NCBI GenBank assembly: GCA_029339195.1
Contig: JAPTJF010000399.1
Span: 1-58,541 of the forward strand
From: Micractinium sp. NFX-FRZ
Lineage: Eukaryota; Chlorophyta; Trebouxiophyceae; Chlorellales; Chlorellaceae
Length of the DNA: 58,541 bases
Reading direction: 5' to 3'
Shown: positions 12,801-24,237 of the stretch, in pieces
How positions within the stretch are numbered: the first letter of the stretch is position 1
How the letters are laid out: the number at the start of each line of letters is the position of its first letter
Made by a program: the position numbers and the translations under genes
The notes under the pieces: generated by a model
Seen by the model: the letters and a program-made list of their open reading frames with translations, nothing else
Told to the model about the DNA's origin: nothing
Databases searched by the model: none

Positions 12801-15525
12801 ATGTGCGTCGCGGATGAGATAGGGCACGGGTCGGGCGGACAGCGGGTGGAAGGGGCGTGAGAGAGGGAGCAGGCAGGGACAGCTGTCGCCAGCCCTCCCT
12901 CTGCACAAGCTTCCGCACACCTTCCATCACCTGCGCCACCCTTGCACAATTGCTCGGCCCTCTGGCGCCCACCTGGTTCCCCTGGTAGATGCAGGCATCT
13001 CTGAAGCAGCCGGGGAGGGCACGATAGGCAATACCTGCACGCACACCAGAGGGGGCGGCGCGGGGCGGCGCGCAGGGCGTAAGGCACTGACGGCGCTGCC
13101 ACTGCCATGCCCAGCCTGGCCCGGCGGCCCTCCCACTGCAGGACCTGCCACCCGCTTCCCGCCCCTGCGCGCTGTCATGTGCGCCGTGGGCTCCTTCAAC
13201 CCCCCGCCCATGCCCCGCATCACCCACTCCCTCAGAGCACGCACCAGTGCGTCAGCAGGTGACGAAGCCAAACCATGCCTCCCCCCGCCCTATCTGCCGC
13301 CCTCTGCACAACACCCACACACACAATCAAAATAATTGCAGGGAGCAGTGAGGACTCACCAATGCACGAGTCGGCATTGGCGCCACGGAACCACACCGCG
13401 TTGTCCAGCCCTCCCTCCCTCTAACCACCCTCCCTCCAGTGGCCCTCCTCCCCCCTTGCACACACACTCCCCGGCCGCTTGCTTGCGCACCAAAGCGGGA
13501 GTTGGTGATGGTGTCAAACCACACCGTGTTGTCCAGCACCGTGTTCTCGTCAGGCGATGGCGTGCCCGGGGGCTCGGGCTTGGCCTCCAGCCGGATGGCG
13601 TCGCCACAGTTGGCCAGGGTCTGCATGCATTTGTATTGGATTGATTGGTGCAGAGAAGGGGACAAGGGTGTGGGTATGAAGGCGGGGGGAGCAGCCGGTT
13701 CACGTCGCTGCACGCGGCAGGGTCTGCACAAACCTGTGGGGATTGGGGGGCGAGGGAGGGAAACCAGCGGGCGCGGCACAGACCCCCACCCTTCCTTCAC
13801 CTTTCCAGCCCTGCCCTCCAGTGCACTTGGCTGCACCTGAAAGGCCCACTGAGAGCCTGCCAGGCCGACACAAGCAAGACAACAAAGGGAAGGAACGCAG
13901 CAGAAGAGGGCCAACAATGCTGTGCGCACCTGCAGCTGGAAGGCTCCCAGGTCGGAGCCGGCCAGGCGGAAGCAGAAGTCGCTGAAGCCCGACATGTGCG
14001 GCATCACCGTCTTGAACGCAAACCCGCCCTTGTTGAACGTCACGCCCCGCGGGTTGCCCCTCACTGCACGGGCGGGGGACAGAGGAGGAGGGCATTGAGT
14101 GGGCGGGTGACTGGCTTGGGCGGGAAGCAACAGGAGAACCAGCCCTTGTTGAATGCCATGCCCTGCCCCACCCGGCAGGGAGACATGAATCATAGACCAC
14201 ACAACCCCACAACCTTTTGGTCAATGGGCTGCACCTGACACGAAGCGGGCAGTAGGCTCCGACATGACGGTTGCCTGGTTGGTGAAGCGCAGCTCGCTCC
14301 CAATGCCATAGGCGGCGGTGAGGTACAGCATGGCTGCACCCGACTCGGCGATGGCGTTGAAGGCGGACTGCGAAATAGTTGCAAGACGGTTGGTGCGGGT
14401 GAGATTGAGCAAGGGCGGCGCTCGAATCAGCAGTGGCGTTCACGGCGGCGGGGGCTGGAGGGGGGCAACTTGGGAAGGGCAAGTGGCAGGCCCATATGCA
14501 GCAGAGGCAGGAGTGGGGCCGGCAGGAGCTCGCCTTCGCTCCCTCCCCGCCAGCGCTGTTACACCTGCCTGCAATGTCGCTACAACCCTGCCGCCCGCCC
14601 CTCCCCCCTCTGCACACCTGCACAGCGAACGCGTCGTCTGTCTTGCCGTCCCCCCTGGCCCCAAACCACTCTGGGAGAGCCCGTATGGTGTCAGCCCCAA
14701 AAATTACTTTGCCGTTGCCTGCGTGGGGCATGAGGGGGTGGCAGAGTGGGGAACGCCGGGGCGCAGCTGGGTTAGTGCCACGGCAGCGGCACCAAGGGGT
14801 GCAGGCAGCGGGCCCATCAGGCGGGCCTCGCTACACCAGTTGTGTTGCAAGGAAAGATTGGCAGGCAGCAGGTGCTGGATCCTACCCTTGCTGCTGCAAC
14901 CTGTTGACACTGCTGGTGTTGCAGCATCGCTGTCGCAGCGGCGAGTGCTGGCTGGCCATGCCAAGGCCAAAATACTTAACCGGCACTCCCAGCTGTGCTT
15001 CCCACCCCACCCCACCTCCCCCCAGCATGCACAGCAGGACCAGCACATGCTGATTCCTTTCCACCCTCCTACCCCACGCCAAACCACTACACCGCGGCTT
15101 CGCAGGCCAGACACAAGTACAGTCAGCAGCCGCTATGCGCCCAGCTTCCAGCCCCACCCCGGCAGCGGGCGCAGCTCACCTCTGAGCCGGAAGAGCTGCA
15201 CACGCGGGTGCTCCGGCTGCGTCAGCAGCGTCAGCGTCACACCCGGCTGCACCAGCAGGATCGCGCCGCTCTCCCCAAAAATGGGCTTGCGCAGGGTGAG
15301 CGAGCTGGCAATGTTGTAGGTGCCGGGCGGCAGGTAGATGAGGCCAATGTTGGGGTCAGAGTCCATGCGCTGAAGGGCAGAGGCGTCGCCAGGCCCGCCC
15401 TTCCCAGATATTCCCCTGCCGCGCGCCAGGGCGTCAATGTTGCCGCATGTCTGCGCTGCTGCGGGAGGGACGGCGGCGGCCGCCAGCAGCGTGGCGGCCA
15501 CCAGCAGCGCTAGTCGTGGCGGCAT
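9875..15525 (-). CDS. Secreted pectin-lyase-fold protein with GDG motif, 13-14 exons
   Basis: Exons: 15525-15180, 14718-14618, 14367-14235, 14063-13930, 13620-13491, (optional 13410-13360), 13034-12973, 12671-12573, 12227-12133, 11857-11764, 11393-11292, 10980-10902, 10684-10554, 10024-9875. Length is 551 aa, or 568 aa with the optional exon; phases agree either way. Residues 1-24 are a signal peptide (PRLALLVAATLLAAAAVPPA). LPPGTYNIASSLTLRKPIFG is followed at about 130-145 by EWFGARGDGKTDDAF, the hallmark start of pectate-lyase-3 beta-helix proteins. Later coils carry paired Cys (CGD, GCFRDAC, GCAATG). The protein is probably secreted or wall-associated; substrate is unknown. Introns 10 and 13 contain degenerate copies of the adjacent exon. 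The gene is divergent from STAY-GREEN across 775 bp. Confidence 0.82.
10100..10375 (-). repeat. Two decayed copies of the last exon's start
   Basis: The true last exon of the pectin-lyase gene starts at 10024 after TTTGCAG and reads A-K-D-N-S-V-L-A-G-G. A copy at 10160-10100 has its own CTCTGCAG acceptor and reads A-A-D-N-S-V-L-A-G before reaching a TGA. A second, more decayed copy lies at 10375-10323 (TCTGTGCT then GCTGGCGGGGTGCTTGGTG). Both lie within intron 13. They look like tandem duplications spanning the intron-exon boundary. Confidence 0.75.
11656..11700 (-). repeat. Copy of an exon end inside intron 10
   Basis: The end of exon 10 (through 11764) encodes VVLQASLNLREQQ and is followed by a GTGGGG donor. 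About 100 bp further along the transcript, this stretch encodes MVLQACVNLRERGTG and is followed by a similar GGTGGAG. It is a degenerate tandem copy of the exon 3' end. Confidence 0.75.
13360..13410 (-). other. Candidate 51-nt cassette exon related to the preceding exon
   Basis: Encodes LDNAVWFRGANADSCI and ends at an excellent donor (ATTG|GTGAGTCC). The preceding exon (13620-13491) ends LDNTVWFDTITNSRF with a GTGCGC donor, so the two ends are homologous. Including or skipping the 51 nt keeps the frame. The upstream sequence is purine-rich and lacks a pyrimidine tract. The block may therefore be a genuine beta-helix coil exon, an alternative exon, or a duplicate that lost its acceptor. Confidence 0.45.
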
Positions 15526-16300
15526 GCTACCGCTGCTGTCCCTCTACTGTTGCAGGCGGGGTCGGACCTGCCTGGCAGGAAGCCCAGGTGCAAACCTGCA
15601 AGCAGCTTGGCGGATGGTGAGGACACCAAGTTAGGTGCCGGCTGCATAGGCAGCTCCTGGCTGCCAGCCCACTGGGGGGCGCTGGCGCCGGCGGAAGTGG
15701 CTACTGCCGCCGGACGCCCTGAGACGCGCGCTGCCAAGGTAGGGCATGTGCTATGTGCCACCAGCATATGGCCGCAATGCTCGTGGCCTGCTACTGTCGA
15801 CGGTTTACCTGGTCAATGGGGATCTTCCCCCGGAGCTGGTCCCCCAACAATGTCAGCCCGGGTTGCTGTGCACGGCTCAAGTAGCAAGGGTGCCAGGCCC
15901 TGCCGAACAAGGAGACGAGGGACGCGGCGCGCTCCCTATGGGTGTGAGTCGTCGGGAGCCTCCCCTGAACTCTTCAGTGTCGTGATCTTGGAGTGCGCTG
16001 CCCCGCCAGGCTGTTGCAGCTCCGAGCACCGCGTGCTGTGCTGTGCTGCCCGCAGCGTGCTGTGCCCTGAGGGCTGTGAGATTGCAGGCCAATCGCCTCG
16101 GGTCACAGCTCGTGGTGGCACCGCGGGCCGTGTGAGCATCCGGGGAGACCCGTCCGAGCCAGGCACTGCCGCTATATCTTCACCCTTCTTCGCTTGTCGC
16201 GCTCGGGCGGGCCTGTCGCTCCACTGGCGCATCATCAACTTCAGTATAGTCAGCCGAGCATAAGGACACCGCCCAGGGACGCTGCACCCGCCCAGGCGGC
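15526..16300. promoter_or_regulatory. Divergent upstream region: pectin-lyase (-) / STAY-GREEN (+)
   Basis: 775 bp between two start codons facing away from each other, so it must hold both promoters and 5' UTRs. No TATA box is obvious. A short GTGCT run occurs near 16032-16055. A 237-codon plus frame (15550-16263) closes before the STAY-GREEN ATG and has no recognisable content. Confidence 0.5.
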
Positions 16301-17976
16301 ATGGTGCCACTGGCGGGCACCACAGCCAGGGCGCTGGGCGCCCCTACAAATGCCTGCGACGGCAGCAGCAGCCGGTTGGGCAGCCCCTGGCGCGCCCAGC
16401 CCTGCTGGCGGTGCAGCCCTGTGGCTGCACGTCGGCAGCAGCAGCAGGCGGAGCCCCGCCGCCGTCGGCAGCAGGTGATCACTGCAGCTCGCTCGCCTGC
16501 TTTGCATTGGGTTGTGCACTTCAAGCACACAAGTGGCACGGCTGATATGGTGGCCTGGGGAGTATGCCGCTGGGAGTTAGTGCCGCGCACCCGCCGCTCC
16601 TCGTCGCCTGCTGCCTGCTGCCTCGTCGCCACCCGACCCCTACTCTACACCGCTTTGCCCGCCTGCCTGCAGTCGGTGCATGCAGCGCTGCTGGACCCAC
16701 CGCCGTTTGATCCGGCAAAGCTACGGGTAGAGTACCTGCCAGGCGGGCGCGAGGCGCAGCTGGGTGCTGGGCGGCGATACACGCTCACACACAACGACGT
16801 GACGGGCGCCCTGCAGCTGGCCATAGGTGCGGGAGCATGCGAGTGTCAGCCTCGTACCAGGCTGCATGCCACGTGTGCATGCCGGCTGGCCTGGCTGCGG
16901 TGTGAGTGCAATGAAAGCACAGGATGCAAAGTGCTTGAAAAGTGCCAACTGGTGCCCTCCGCTCAACAGGCGCCGCTTACTCGTGCGCACATGCATGCCG
17001 GCACACCCCGCCATGCGCTCTGTGGCTCCAGCCACCTCACCAACTCAAAGTGTTGTGTTTTGATGTGAAGGCTTGCCTGCAGGCTGCGAAGCAAGCGCAG
17101 TGGTAGCGGAATGACTGCCACGCTCGTTTGCCTGTCTTTGCCTTTGCGTGCATTCCTGCCCTGACCACCACCCTTCTCCTGTGTTCACCCCTCTTGCAGG
17201 GCGCGAGTACAACCGGCGCCAGCTAGACGGCTGGTACACGCGCATTGTGCGGGACGAGATCCTGGCAGAGTGGCGGGAGACGGCGCCCCCAGTCGCCTCC
17301 GACCGGCGCTGCGGCGGCAGCGACGCACTCGCTGCTGGCAGCAGCGCGGGCGGCAGCGGCGGTGGCGCCCAGCTGGCAGCAGGCGGCGAGTCAGCCAAGC
17401 CGCGCCCCTCGCTGCACGTCTACTGCCACGTCAGCGGGGAGGAGCTGTGGCCTGCCCCGCCCCAGCTGCGCTCCTTTATTTTCCAGCGGGAGATGGCGCT
17501 GGTGCTGGACACCATAGCGCACGCTGAGTCAGCAGGCAGCGGCGGGCTGCTGGCGGTGGCGCCGCACTTGACGGACGCCCCGGTGTACGTGCACCTGCGC
17601 TCCGACATCCCCGCCCTAGACAGGGTGGTGGAGTGGGGTGTGCTGGGGGACCGTGCCACCTGGCGCACCGCCACGTCATCGGTGGGCAGGAGCCTGCTGT
17701 CGTCTGTGCTGGGCACGATGGACGAGGCGGATGCCACGGCAGCCACCGACGGCTCAAACGGCTCCTGGAGCCGCAGCAGCTTCAGCACGGCTTCAGCAGG
17801 AAGCTGGGACGAGGGCAGCTTGGGGGCCGGGTGCGGCAGCGCCAGTGCCGACTGGGGGGAGGCGGAGGGCGCCGCTGCAGCCGCGGCGGTTGTAGCCGCC
17901 GCAGCCGCCGTGGTAGGCGATGCCGGCAGCAGCGGCAGCGGTGGCGAGTGGGAGCAGGCACCACAGCAGCAGCACC

Positions 17977-18012
<36 letters not shown>

Positions 18013-18341
18013 TTGGCACGAGCAACGGCGCCAGTAGCAACGGCGCCGGGCTGGCGTCCCCGCCCGACCCGCTGCTGCCCAGTCAGTCGTCACCCGCAGC
18101 AGGTGGCAGCACACTAGCAACCGGCGTCAGCTCCAATGGCTCCGGGCCCCGAGCGCTGTCCAGCAGCAGCAATGGCAACAGCAGCAGCAGCAGCAGCAGC
18201 TTGGGCGCAGCCAACGGGGCGGTGAGCTTGGCAACAGAGCTCTCAGCCAGCGGCTGGCTCAGCGTGCCGGCGGCGGGCGAAGGCGCCGCGCAGCGCCTGC
18301 CTGCCGCTGTGGAGGTGGTGGCAAGCAGCCGGCAGCGGTAA
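16301..18341 (+). CDS. SGR: STAY-GREEN, chlorophyll a Mg-dechelatase, 489 aa
   Basis: Exons 16301-16474, 16673-16826, 17200-18341. Removes Mg from chlorophyll a to give pheophytin a, the first committed step of chlorophyll breakdown in the chloroplast. Residues 1-58 are Arg/Ser/Ala-rich and resemble a transit peptide. The Staygreen domain runs from PPPFDPAKLRVEYLPGG (about 67-83) through YTLTHND (94-100), GWYTRIVRDEILAEW, LHVYCHVSGEELW and VVEWGVLGD (about 254-260). His98, Asp100 and Asp128 fall in the TH-x-D and RDE motifs reported as essential in this family. Two oddities: a 40-residue Gly/Ala/Ser loop splits the domain at about 137-178, and some 225 residues of poly-Ala, poly-Gln and poly-Ser follow it. 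Intron 1 (198 nt) is a multiple of three with no stop, so retention would stay in frame. Confidence 0.9.
17980..18010 (+). repeat. CAG microsatellite coding poly-Gln in STAY-GREEN
   Basis: A run of CAG codons within the last STAY-GREEN exon encodes about ten Gln. Nearby stretches give poly-Ala (17875-17915) and poly-Ser (18180-18200). All are length-variable candidates in the tail, beyond the conserved domain. Confidence 0.85.
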
Positions 18342-19096
18342 CGCGGGGCATTGGTGCCCTGGCCACTAACCGACCTTGTGGGGGCCCTGCCCCGCCCTGC
18401 CGTGGCTCCCTTTTCCTGCACGCCTCCCACCTGCAAACCCTTTGCCCTTGAGAAGACTCAGCAGCAGCACTGCCTCTTCCCTTGCTCCCCCTGCACCCTC
18501 GCACAGCAAACGAATGAATGAACCTCCCCTGGCGCCGCGCACGCCGGCATCAGGCATCCCCTTCCCCTCCCCGCCCCTGGCATCGTTTGCACCCTGTAGC
18601 ATAGCGGACCCCCGCCGCCTCTCATCACCTCGCCTCCCCCTCAACATCCAATTTGTGCCCCTCGTTTCCGGCGGGGCGCGGGCCCGCCGCCCATGGCGCC
18701 TGCCTGCCCCCCTGCCCCAATTTTCGTCTCAGCATCAGCAGCATCCCCTTTCCTACCCCCGCCTCCCCACAGCTGTTCTTGCACTGTTGGGTCAGCAGCG
18801 CGCCGCTCACGTGGAAACCTTGTGCACGCGTGCCGTAAGGCAGTGGCTACCAGTAAATTCACAAAGGCACAAAGAGCAGCAGCAGAGGGGTGCACACTGA
18901 GAGGAGAGCAGGATAGCACGGGAGGATACAGCCGGGGCAAAAAGGGGTGTACAGGTGGGCAGATGGCGGGCAAGGGTGAAAGCGAGCAAAGAACAGAGGT
19001 AGGGGCAGTGCGTGACGAATGAGGAGAGGACAGCAACCAAGACAACACCAAGACGGAACAACAAGGGAGCAACAACAAGGCAGCACCAAGATCCCC
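18342..19096. other. Convergent 3' regions of STAY-GREEN and TMEM184
   Basis: Both neighbouring stop codons point into this 755-bp stretch, so it should contain two 3' UTRs. I see no canonical TGTAA on either strand here. Open frames are short and without features. Confidence 0.5.
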
Positions 19097-22000
19097 TCAG
19101 GGGCTCTCTGGCGCAAACACATGCCGCCCTCCGCCTCCTCCCCCTCCGCCGCCCTTGCCGCTGCCGCCGCCCCGCGCGCTGCCGCCGCCGCCGCCGCCGC
19201 TGTACTGCAGCAGCGCTTGGCTATGTGAGGAGTCATTGTCCTCCAAATCCGAGTCGTGCTCCCCTCCCTTGCGCCGCCCGCCGTTGCCGCCGCCGCCGTC
19301 GCCCTGCCGGAACAGCTTTTTGAGGGGCTTGGTGACTAGTGCCTCGGGAGCTGACACTAGCGTCTCGCGCGCGGTCGTCCACGTGCGGCGTCCCACCTCT
19401 GCAGCAGCAGCACGGCCCAGAGTGGGGTGGTGATGGGCTGGCTGGTGGTGAGGATGGCGGGTGGGTGGGCAGGGGAAGCGCAGCTGTCGCGGGCACTGTG
19501 TGTTGGCTTCACAGCTAACTCCGTGCCTTGCTCACTGGTCACACCCACCCAGCCCCGCCCACACTCCATGCCCCAGTTCTGCACACCTGCGGGGTGCCCG
19601 TCGCCCGCTGCACACTGTCTGCCACAACACCGAGCTGGCACTTCATAAATCGCATGCCGACGCACCAACGCGCCCCGCCCCGGCACCGCCCTGCTGCACG
19701 CCGCCCGCTCGTACCTGTCAGGTTGTCCGTCGTCTGCTGCATGGTTTCCGTCACCACGGAGTTGACGTCGGTGACCACGTCACGCACGTCAAACATGACG
19801 CGCAGGTTGCGCATGAAGCCGGCCGGAGGGCGGGAGGGGTCCATATAGTCCTGCAGGCGGGGTGGGGGCGGGCAGGGGGCAGGGACACAAGTGATGTGGG
19901 GGAAGGGGCATGGGCGGGCAGGCGGGCTGGCAGCTGCATGCGGGGCGGGCGGGAGGGGCCCAGGTAGGCCTGCAAGCGGGGTGGGAGGAGGAGAAAGCGC
20001 GGGGCAGGGACAAGCGGATGCGGGGGGACGGGAGTGGGCGGGCGGCGGGTGGCCCGGCGTGTGCGGAGCAGCACGCAACAGCAAGCACAACCCAAACCCA
20101 AGCCTGGAACACAACCCAACACACACGCACCCGCGGTGGGAAGGCGTGGGCATGTGCCACCGCTGCCAGGAACATTTCAATGCATATGAGGAAGTTCTGC
20201 AGGCCCGCCGCCACGTCATCGGTGTCATACGTGGACCACTCTGCGGGGCGGATGAGGCCCAGCTTGGCACAGAAGGCGATGAAGACTGCAGACAAGGGCG
20301 GGGGTGGAAAGGAGAGGTGAAGAAGAGTTGGGGGCAGGAGGAACGAGGGGGCAAGGCTAGGCTCAACTTGGTGGTGAAGACTGTGAAGACTGTCGGAAGA
20401 AGGGGGAGGAGGGTGGGGTGGGGGTGGGCGGGGTGGGCAAGGAGGGGGCACAGCGACCAACCCTGTGTGCGGCCTCCTCCCACCCTCCGCCCATGCACCC
20501 GAGCCTCGCCGCCTGTCACACCCCATCCCCCGTGCCACCCACCCACCCTCCACCCACCCGACTGCCAGTATGTGACGAACACCACCAGCTTGATGACCAC
20601 GAACTTGGAGAGGGGGCGGATGGGGCGCAGCTCGTCGTGGGTGGCCTAAGGCAGGGGGGCGGAAGGGGGGGAGGGGCAGGGGGCGGGTGGAGGGGGTTGA
20701 GGAGGGCACGTGGCCCAAGGCAGCAGGGCACGGCCGATACGGCACATCACATGCCCGCCTAAGCAGCAGCACAGTACAGCACAGCACAGCACAGCACAGC
20801 ACAGCACACCAAGCAGAGCACGACGTGCCCCACCGGTCGGCAGCAGCGGGCAGTATGGCCTGGCGCCCCACCTTGTACAGCAGGACCAGGCAGTACAGGG
20901 CCCACATCTGGGTGAAGTTGTTGACCAGGGCGACGTAAGGGTAGGCGCGGTCCCGCCGGAACTCGCCCTCACCATACACACCTGGGTGAGGAAGGGGAGA
21001 GGAAGGTGAGGGTGGGGACAGAGAGAGACGCCAGGGAGGGAGGTGTGCGGAGAAGGTAGGGCAGGCCGCCCGCTGCGTACGCAGCATGCGTTTGGGGAGG
21101 GGTCCAAGGCAGCTGGCACCCAGCTGCACCCCCCCCTGCCGCCCAGCCACCGCCACACCGCCGCCGCCACACCACCACACCCCTCACCCGCTATGTTTGA
21201 CACCACCGACACGGCGGTCATGAGGGGCCGGGCGATGACGTAGGACAGCACCCCGCGCTTGGTCTCCCAGAAGAAGGTCTCCCCCATGGGCCAGGGCGCC
21301 AGCAGCTTGTCCACCGGCCACAGGTGGGGCACCTGCTCCTTGACCATGAAGTAGGCTGCGGGGGGGGGGGGGAGGCCGGGGGGGAGCGTATAAGTACGGG
21401 ATGGAAAGTACACTTGGTGTGCAATGGGGCCACAAGTGGGGGAACAGTTCCTTCCCCAGTACATAACCGTGCTGCAGAGAGCGCACGGGAAGCATACGCC
21501 ATGCCTGCTGTGCACATGCGGGCACCCCGGGCTGAAGGAGCGGCCACATCACGCAGCCCTCATCCGCGATGCCCCATGCTCGCCATTCAGGCCTCCCCCA
21601 TCCTCCTGGTGCCCCCTCTTGCACACCCCTCTACCCCCGCAGCTTTCAGGAGGCTCCGCACAACCAGCGCCATGCCCCTTGCTGCGTCTCGCTTCGACCT
21701 ATCTACCCATCATGTTAACCACCAAGATGCCCAGTGCTGTACTGCCCACTGCTGTGCTGTACTGCTCACCCGAGATGTCCCCGTACTCGTCCTCCAGGTA
21801 GGCCACCAGGTACATGAAGAACTGGGGGAGGGTGGGGTGGGTGGGTGGGTGGGTAAAGGCAGGGTTACATGTAGGGCAACGTGTGAGCACGGGGAAAGCA
21901 AAGGAGGGGGAGGAGGGAGGGGAGAGATGCGGGCCGCATGCAGGACTGCCCATCGCAAGCCACAGCCCACACATTGGGTGTGTGTCGGCTACACAGAGCG

Positions 22001-23313
22001 GCACAACGCAGCCCCGCCCCCCCGCCCCTCACTTGGTAGATGACGAATGCCTCGTAGCACTCCCGGATGGGGTCGATGTAGAAGCTGGGGGCACCAAGGG
22101 AGGGGGAGGGAGGCGGGGGCGGGGTGGGGTGGGACAGGCAGGCAGGGTGCAGGGTGCGGAGGGAGGCAAGTGCAAGCGCCGCAGTGGGGCTGCCTGCGGC
22201 AAGCCCATGCTCCTTTGAACTGTGGCGGGGTGGCCGCGTGCGGCTCGTGAGCATGAGGCCACGCCAACCCTTGGTCCCTGCCTGCCCCACCCCACCCGCG
22301 GGTCCGTGCCGCACACACATCCTTCACCCTGACGCCGAGCCCCCCGCCGCTCCCCATGCTTCCTATATTCTCAGCCTGAGCCAGGAACCAGCGGCACTGA
22401 CGGGGACCCACCCACAGAATGCGCAGCACCCCCCCCCCCCCTGCCTGCCGCCCGCCCGCCACACGCCACCCAAAAAAAGCCTCACCGCGCCTCCTTGAAC
22501 CTGAGGCTGAGCCACGAGTCGACGGCGTAGATGGGCACCATCCACAGGATGCGCACCACCCGCAGCTGCAGCTTGGGGCGGTTGTAGTACTCCAGGTGCA
22601 TGGCCACCTGGGGGAGTGAGGGAAGAATGAAAGAAGAAAGCTGGCCAAATCATACGGCGTGCACTCATTTGTATTGATCGAGGCTTACAGCTTGGATGGG
22701 ACCTACTCAGGTAGCATGGCCACCTGAGGGAGGGAGGAAAGGGCTGGCCGAATCACAGTGTGCTCATCTGTCATGATAGGGAGCTACTCCAGGTGGCGCT
22801 TCAACCTGTGCTGAAGAAGGCGGGAGGGACCAAGTTCGGTTCAAGGGGTTGAGAGGGATCAGACCTAGTGCTAGTAGTGCGAACACATGCATGGCTGGCC
22901 ACTTGTTGTACGGGAGGCAGGCAAAGCACGACGCGCGGTGCTTGAAGTGTATACATCCAACACATGTGCCCAGTGCACTCCCAGGGCAGCAGCAAAGCTT
23001 TGGGTGCATGGCTACCTGTTGGGCCAGGCCTAGTTTGAACCTAAACACCCTGCCACCCTTTCCCAAGGCAATGCCAAGCTTTCGTGTGCACGGCCGCCTC
23101 TCAAGCCACATGCCTGGTTGGGAACAAGCACCCTGCCGCCCATCCACCCACCTCGTAGATGGAGGCGGACACCGCCAGGATGACAAACACGCCGGCGATG
23201 AACCATGCTGCAGCAGCAAGTGTGCAACAGCAGCCGCAGCGGCAGGGGAAGAGGTGTGCAGCGGTGAGTGAGCGGCAGCAGCAGAGGCAGGCGCAGCAGT
23301 GAGCATGCAACAC

Positions 23314-23347
<34 letters not shown>

Positions 23348-24237
23348 GGAGGCACCGCAATGACGCACTTCTAGCAATGTGCGGAAAGGCTCGTAGGCCG
23401 CCGTTGTGACCCTATCAACGGCGCAGCATGAGCGAAGCAGACGGCAGGGCCGCCTGCGCTGCAGCACACAAGGCGCCTACGGCAGCCGCCAGCAAGACCT
23501 GGCTAGACATGCCGCCTGCCCCACCACCGCCCCTTCCCTTCTGCCACCCTTGGATTGAACAAGCATGCACCTTGGTAGTGCACGCTGTAGTCTGCCTTTT
23601 TAAACTCCACCACCATCCAGGGCAGCGCCGACAGGGTGGCAACCGCCAGCAGGATCCAGACCTGCACAGGGGGGAGGGGAGATGATTGTTTCCCACCTCA
23701 CACATTTAAAACCGTTGTCCCTTCTGGCCTCCAATTTTTGTTACCGCAGTTCCACCAAACTTCCTACGCTAAACGAATCAATTGATTGCGGCCAACTCGA
23801 GAGCAGCGGCGGCAGGCGGGGCCCAGGCATGGGCAGAGGTAGGGGGACAGAACAAGGCGCAGCACAGCACGGGACAGTCTGCACAGCATGCACTCTTCGA
23901 TGAAGACCACAACGACGCCGGTGGAGGGCACTGCGAACTGCATGGCAGAATCACTGTGCACAGGGCTGCTGCGCGCCTCCGCCAGCAGCCACTGCATAGG
24001 TGCGGCGCCGCCACCCGCGCACTGGCGGCCACGCACTGGGAAGATGCGGCAGCCAGTGTCGGCACCCAGGAGCATTGCGAAACAATGTCTGTGACCACCC
24101 CCGCTGGTTTGGAGGCCCCAGCAGAAGACACGACACTCGAGGCAGGGCGCGACGATCGTGAGACGTCTGAACATACCTGCGCCCCTTCCTCTTGTACTCA
24201 CCGCCCTAATGACTCGACGGAGAGGCACCAAAGCCAT
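19097..24237 (-). CDS. TMEM184: TMEM184/LAZ1 family (DUF300, OST-alpha-like) multipass membrane protein, 455 aa
   Basis: Exons: 24237-24202, 23661-23571, 23207-23152, 22607-22486, 22084-22033, 21821-21770, 21355-21188, 20981-20872, 20645-20558, 20285-20131, 19850-19715, 19398-19097. All phases agree. The first exon is only 12 codons ([12 protein letters not shown]) and is the least certain. Family signatures are clear: [65 protein letters not shown], and [13 protein letters not shown]. About seven membrane helices are expected, with an Asp/Ser/Gly-rich cytosolic tail (KKLFRQGD then poly-Gly). Animal OST-alpha transports sterol conjugates; plant LAZ1 proteins act at the tonoplast in vacuole and hormone pathways. 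Substrate here is unknown. Intron 10 contains a copy of the start of exon 11. Confidence 0.88.
19942..19985 (-). repeat. Intronic copy of the exon 11 start of TMEM184
   Basis: The true exon 11 follows CCACCCCGCCTGCAG at 19850 and reads [11 protein letters not shown]. About 120 bp earlier in the transcript, CCACCCCGCTTGCAG is followed by a stretch reading [10 protein letters not shown]. Acceptor, pyrimidine tract and exon head were duplicated together. Reading through from the copy reaches the true exon out of frame. Confidence 0.8.
20767..20809. repeat. GTGCT/AGCAC pentamer array in TMEM184 intron 8
   Basis: About eight copies of a 5-bp unit (CAGCA on the plus strand, GTGCT in transcript sense). 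It lies in the intron following exon 20981-20872. Confidence 0.9.
23314..23344. repeat. CAG trinucleotide run in TMEM184 intron 2
   Basis: About ten uninterrupted AGC/CAG triplets, non-coding here (between exons 23661-23571 and 23207-23152). Confidence 0.85.

Noticed and set aside
19789..21180. 463-codon minus-strand frame in TMEM184
   Set aside because: Runs through several introns; only fragments match the family, and those belong to separate exons.
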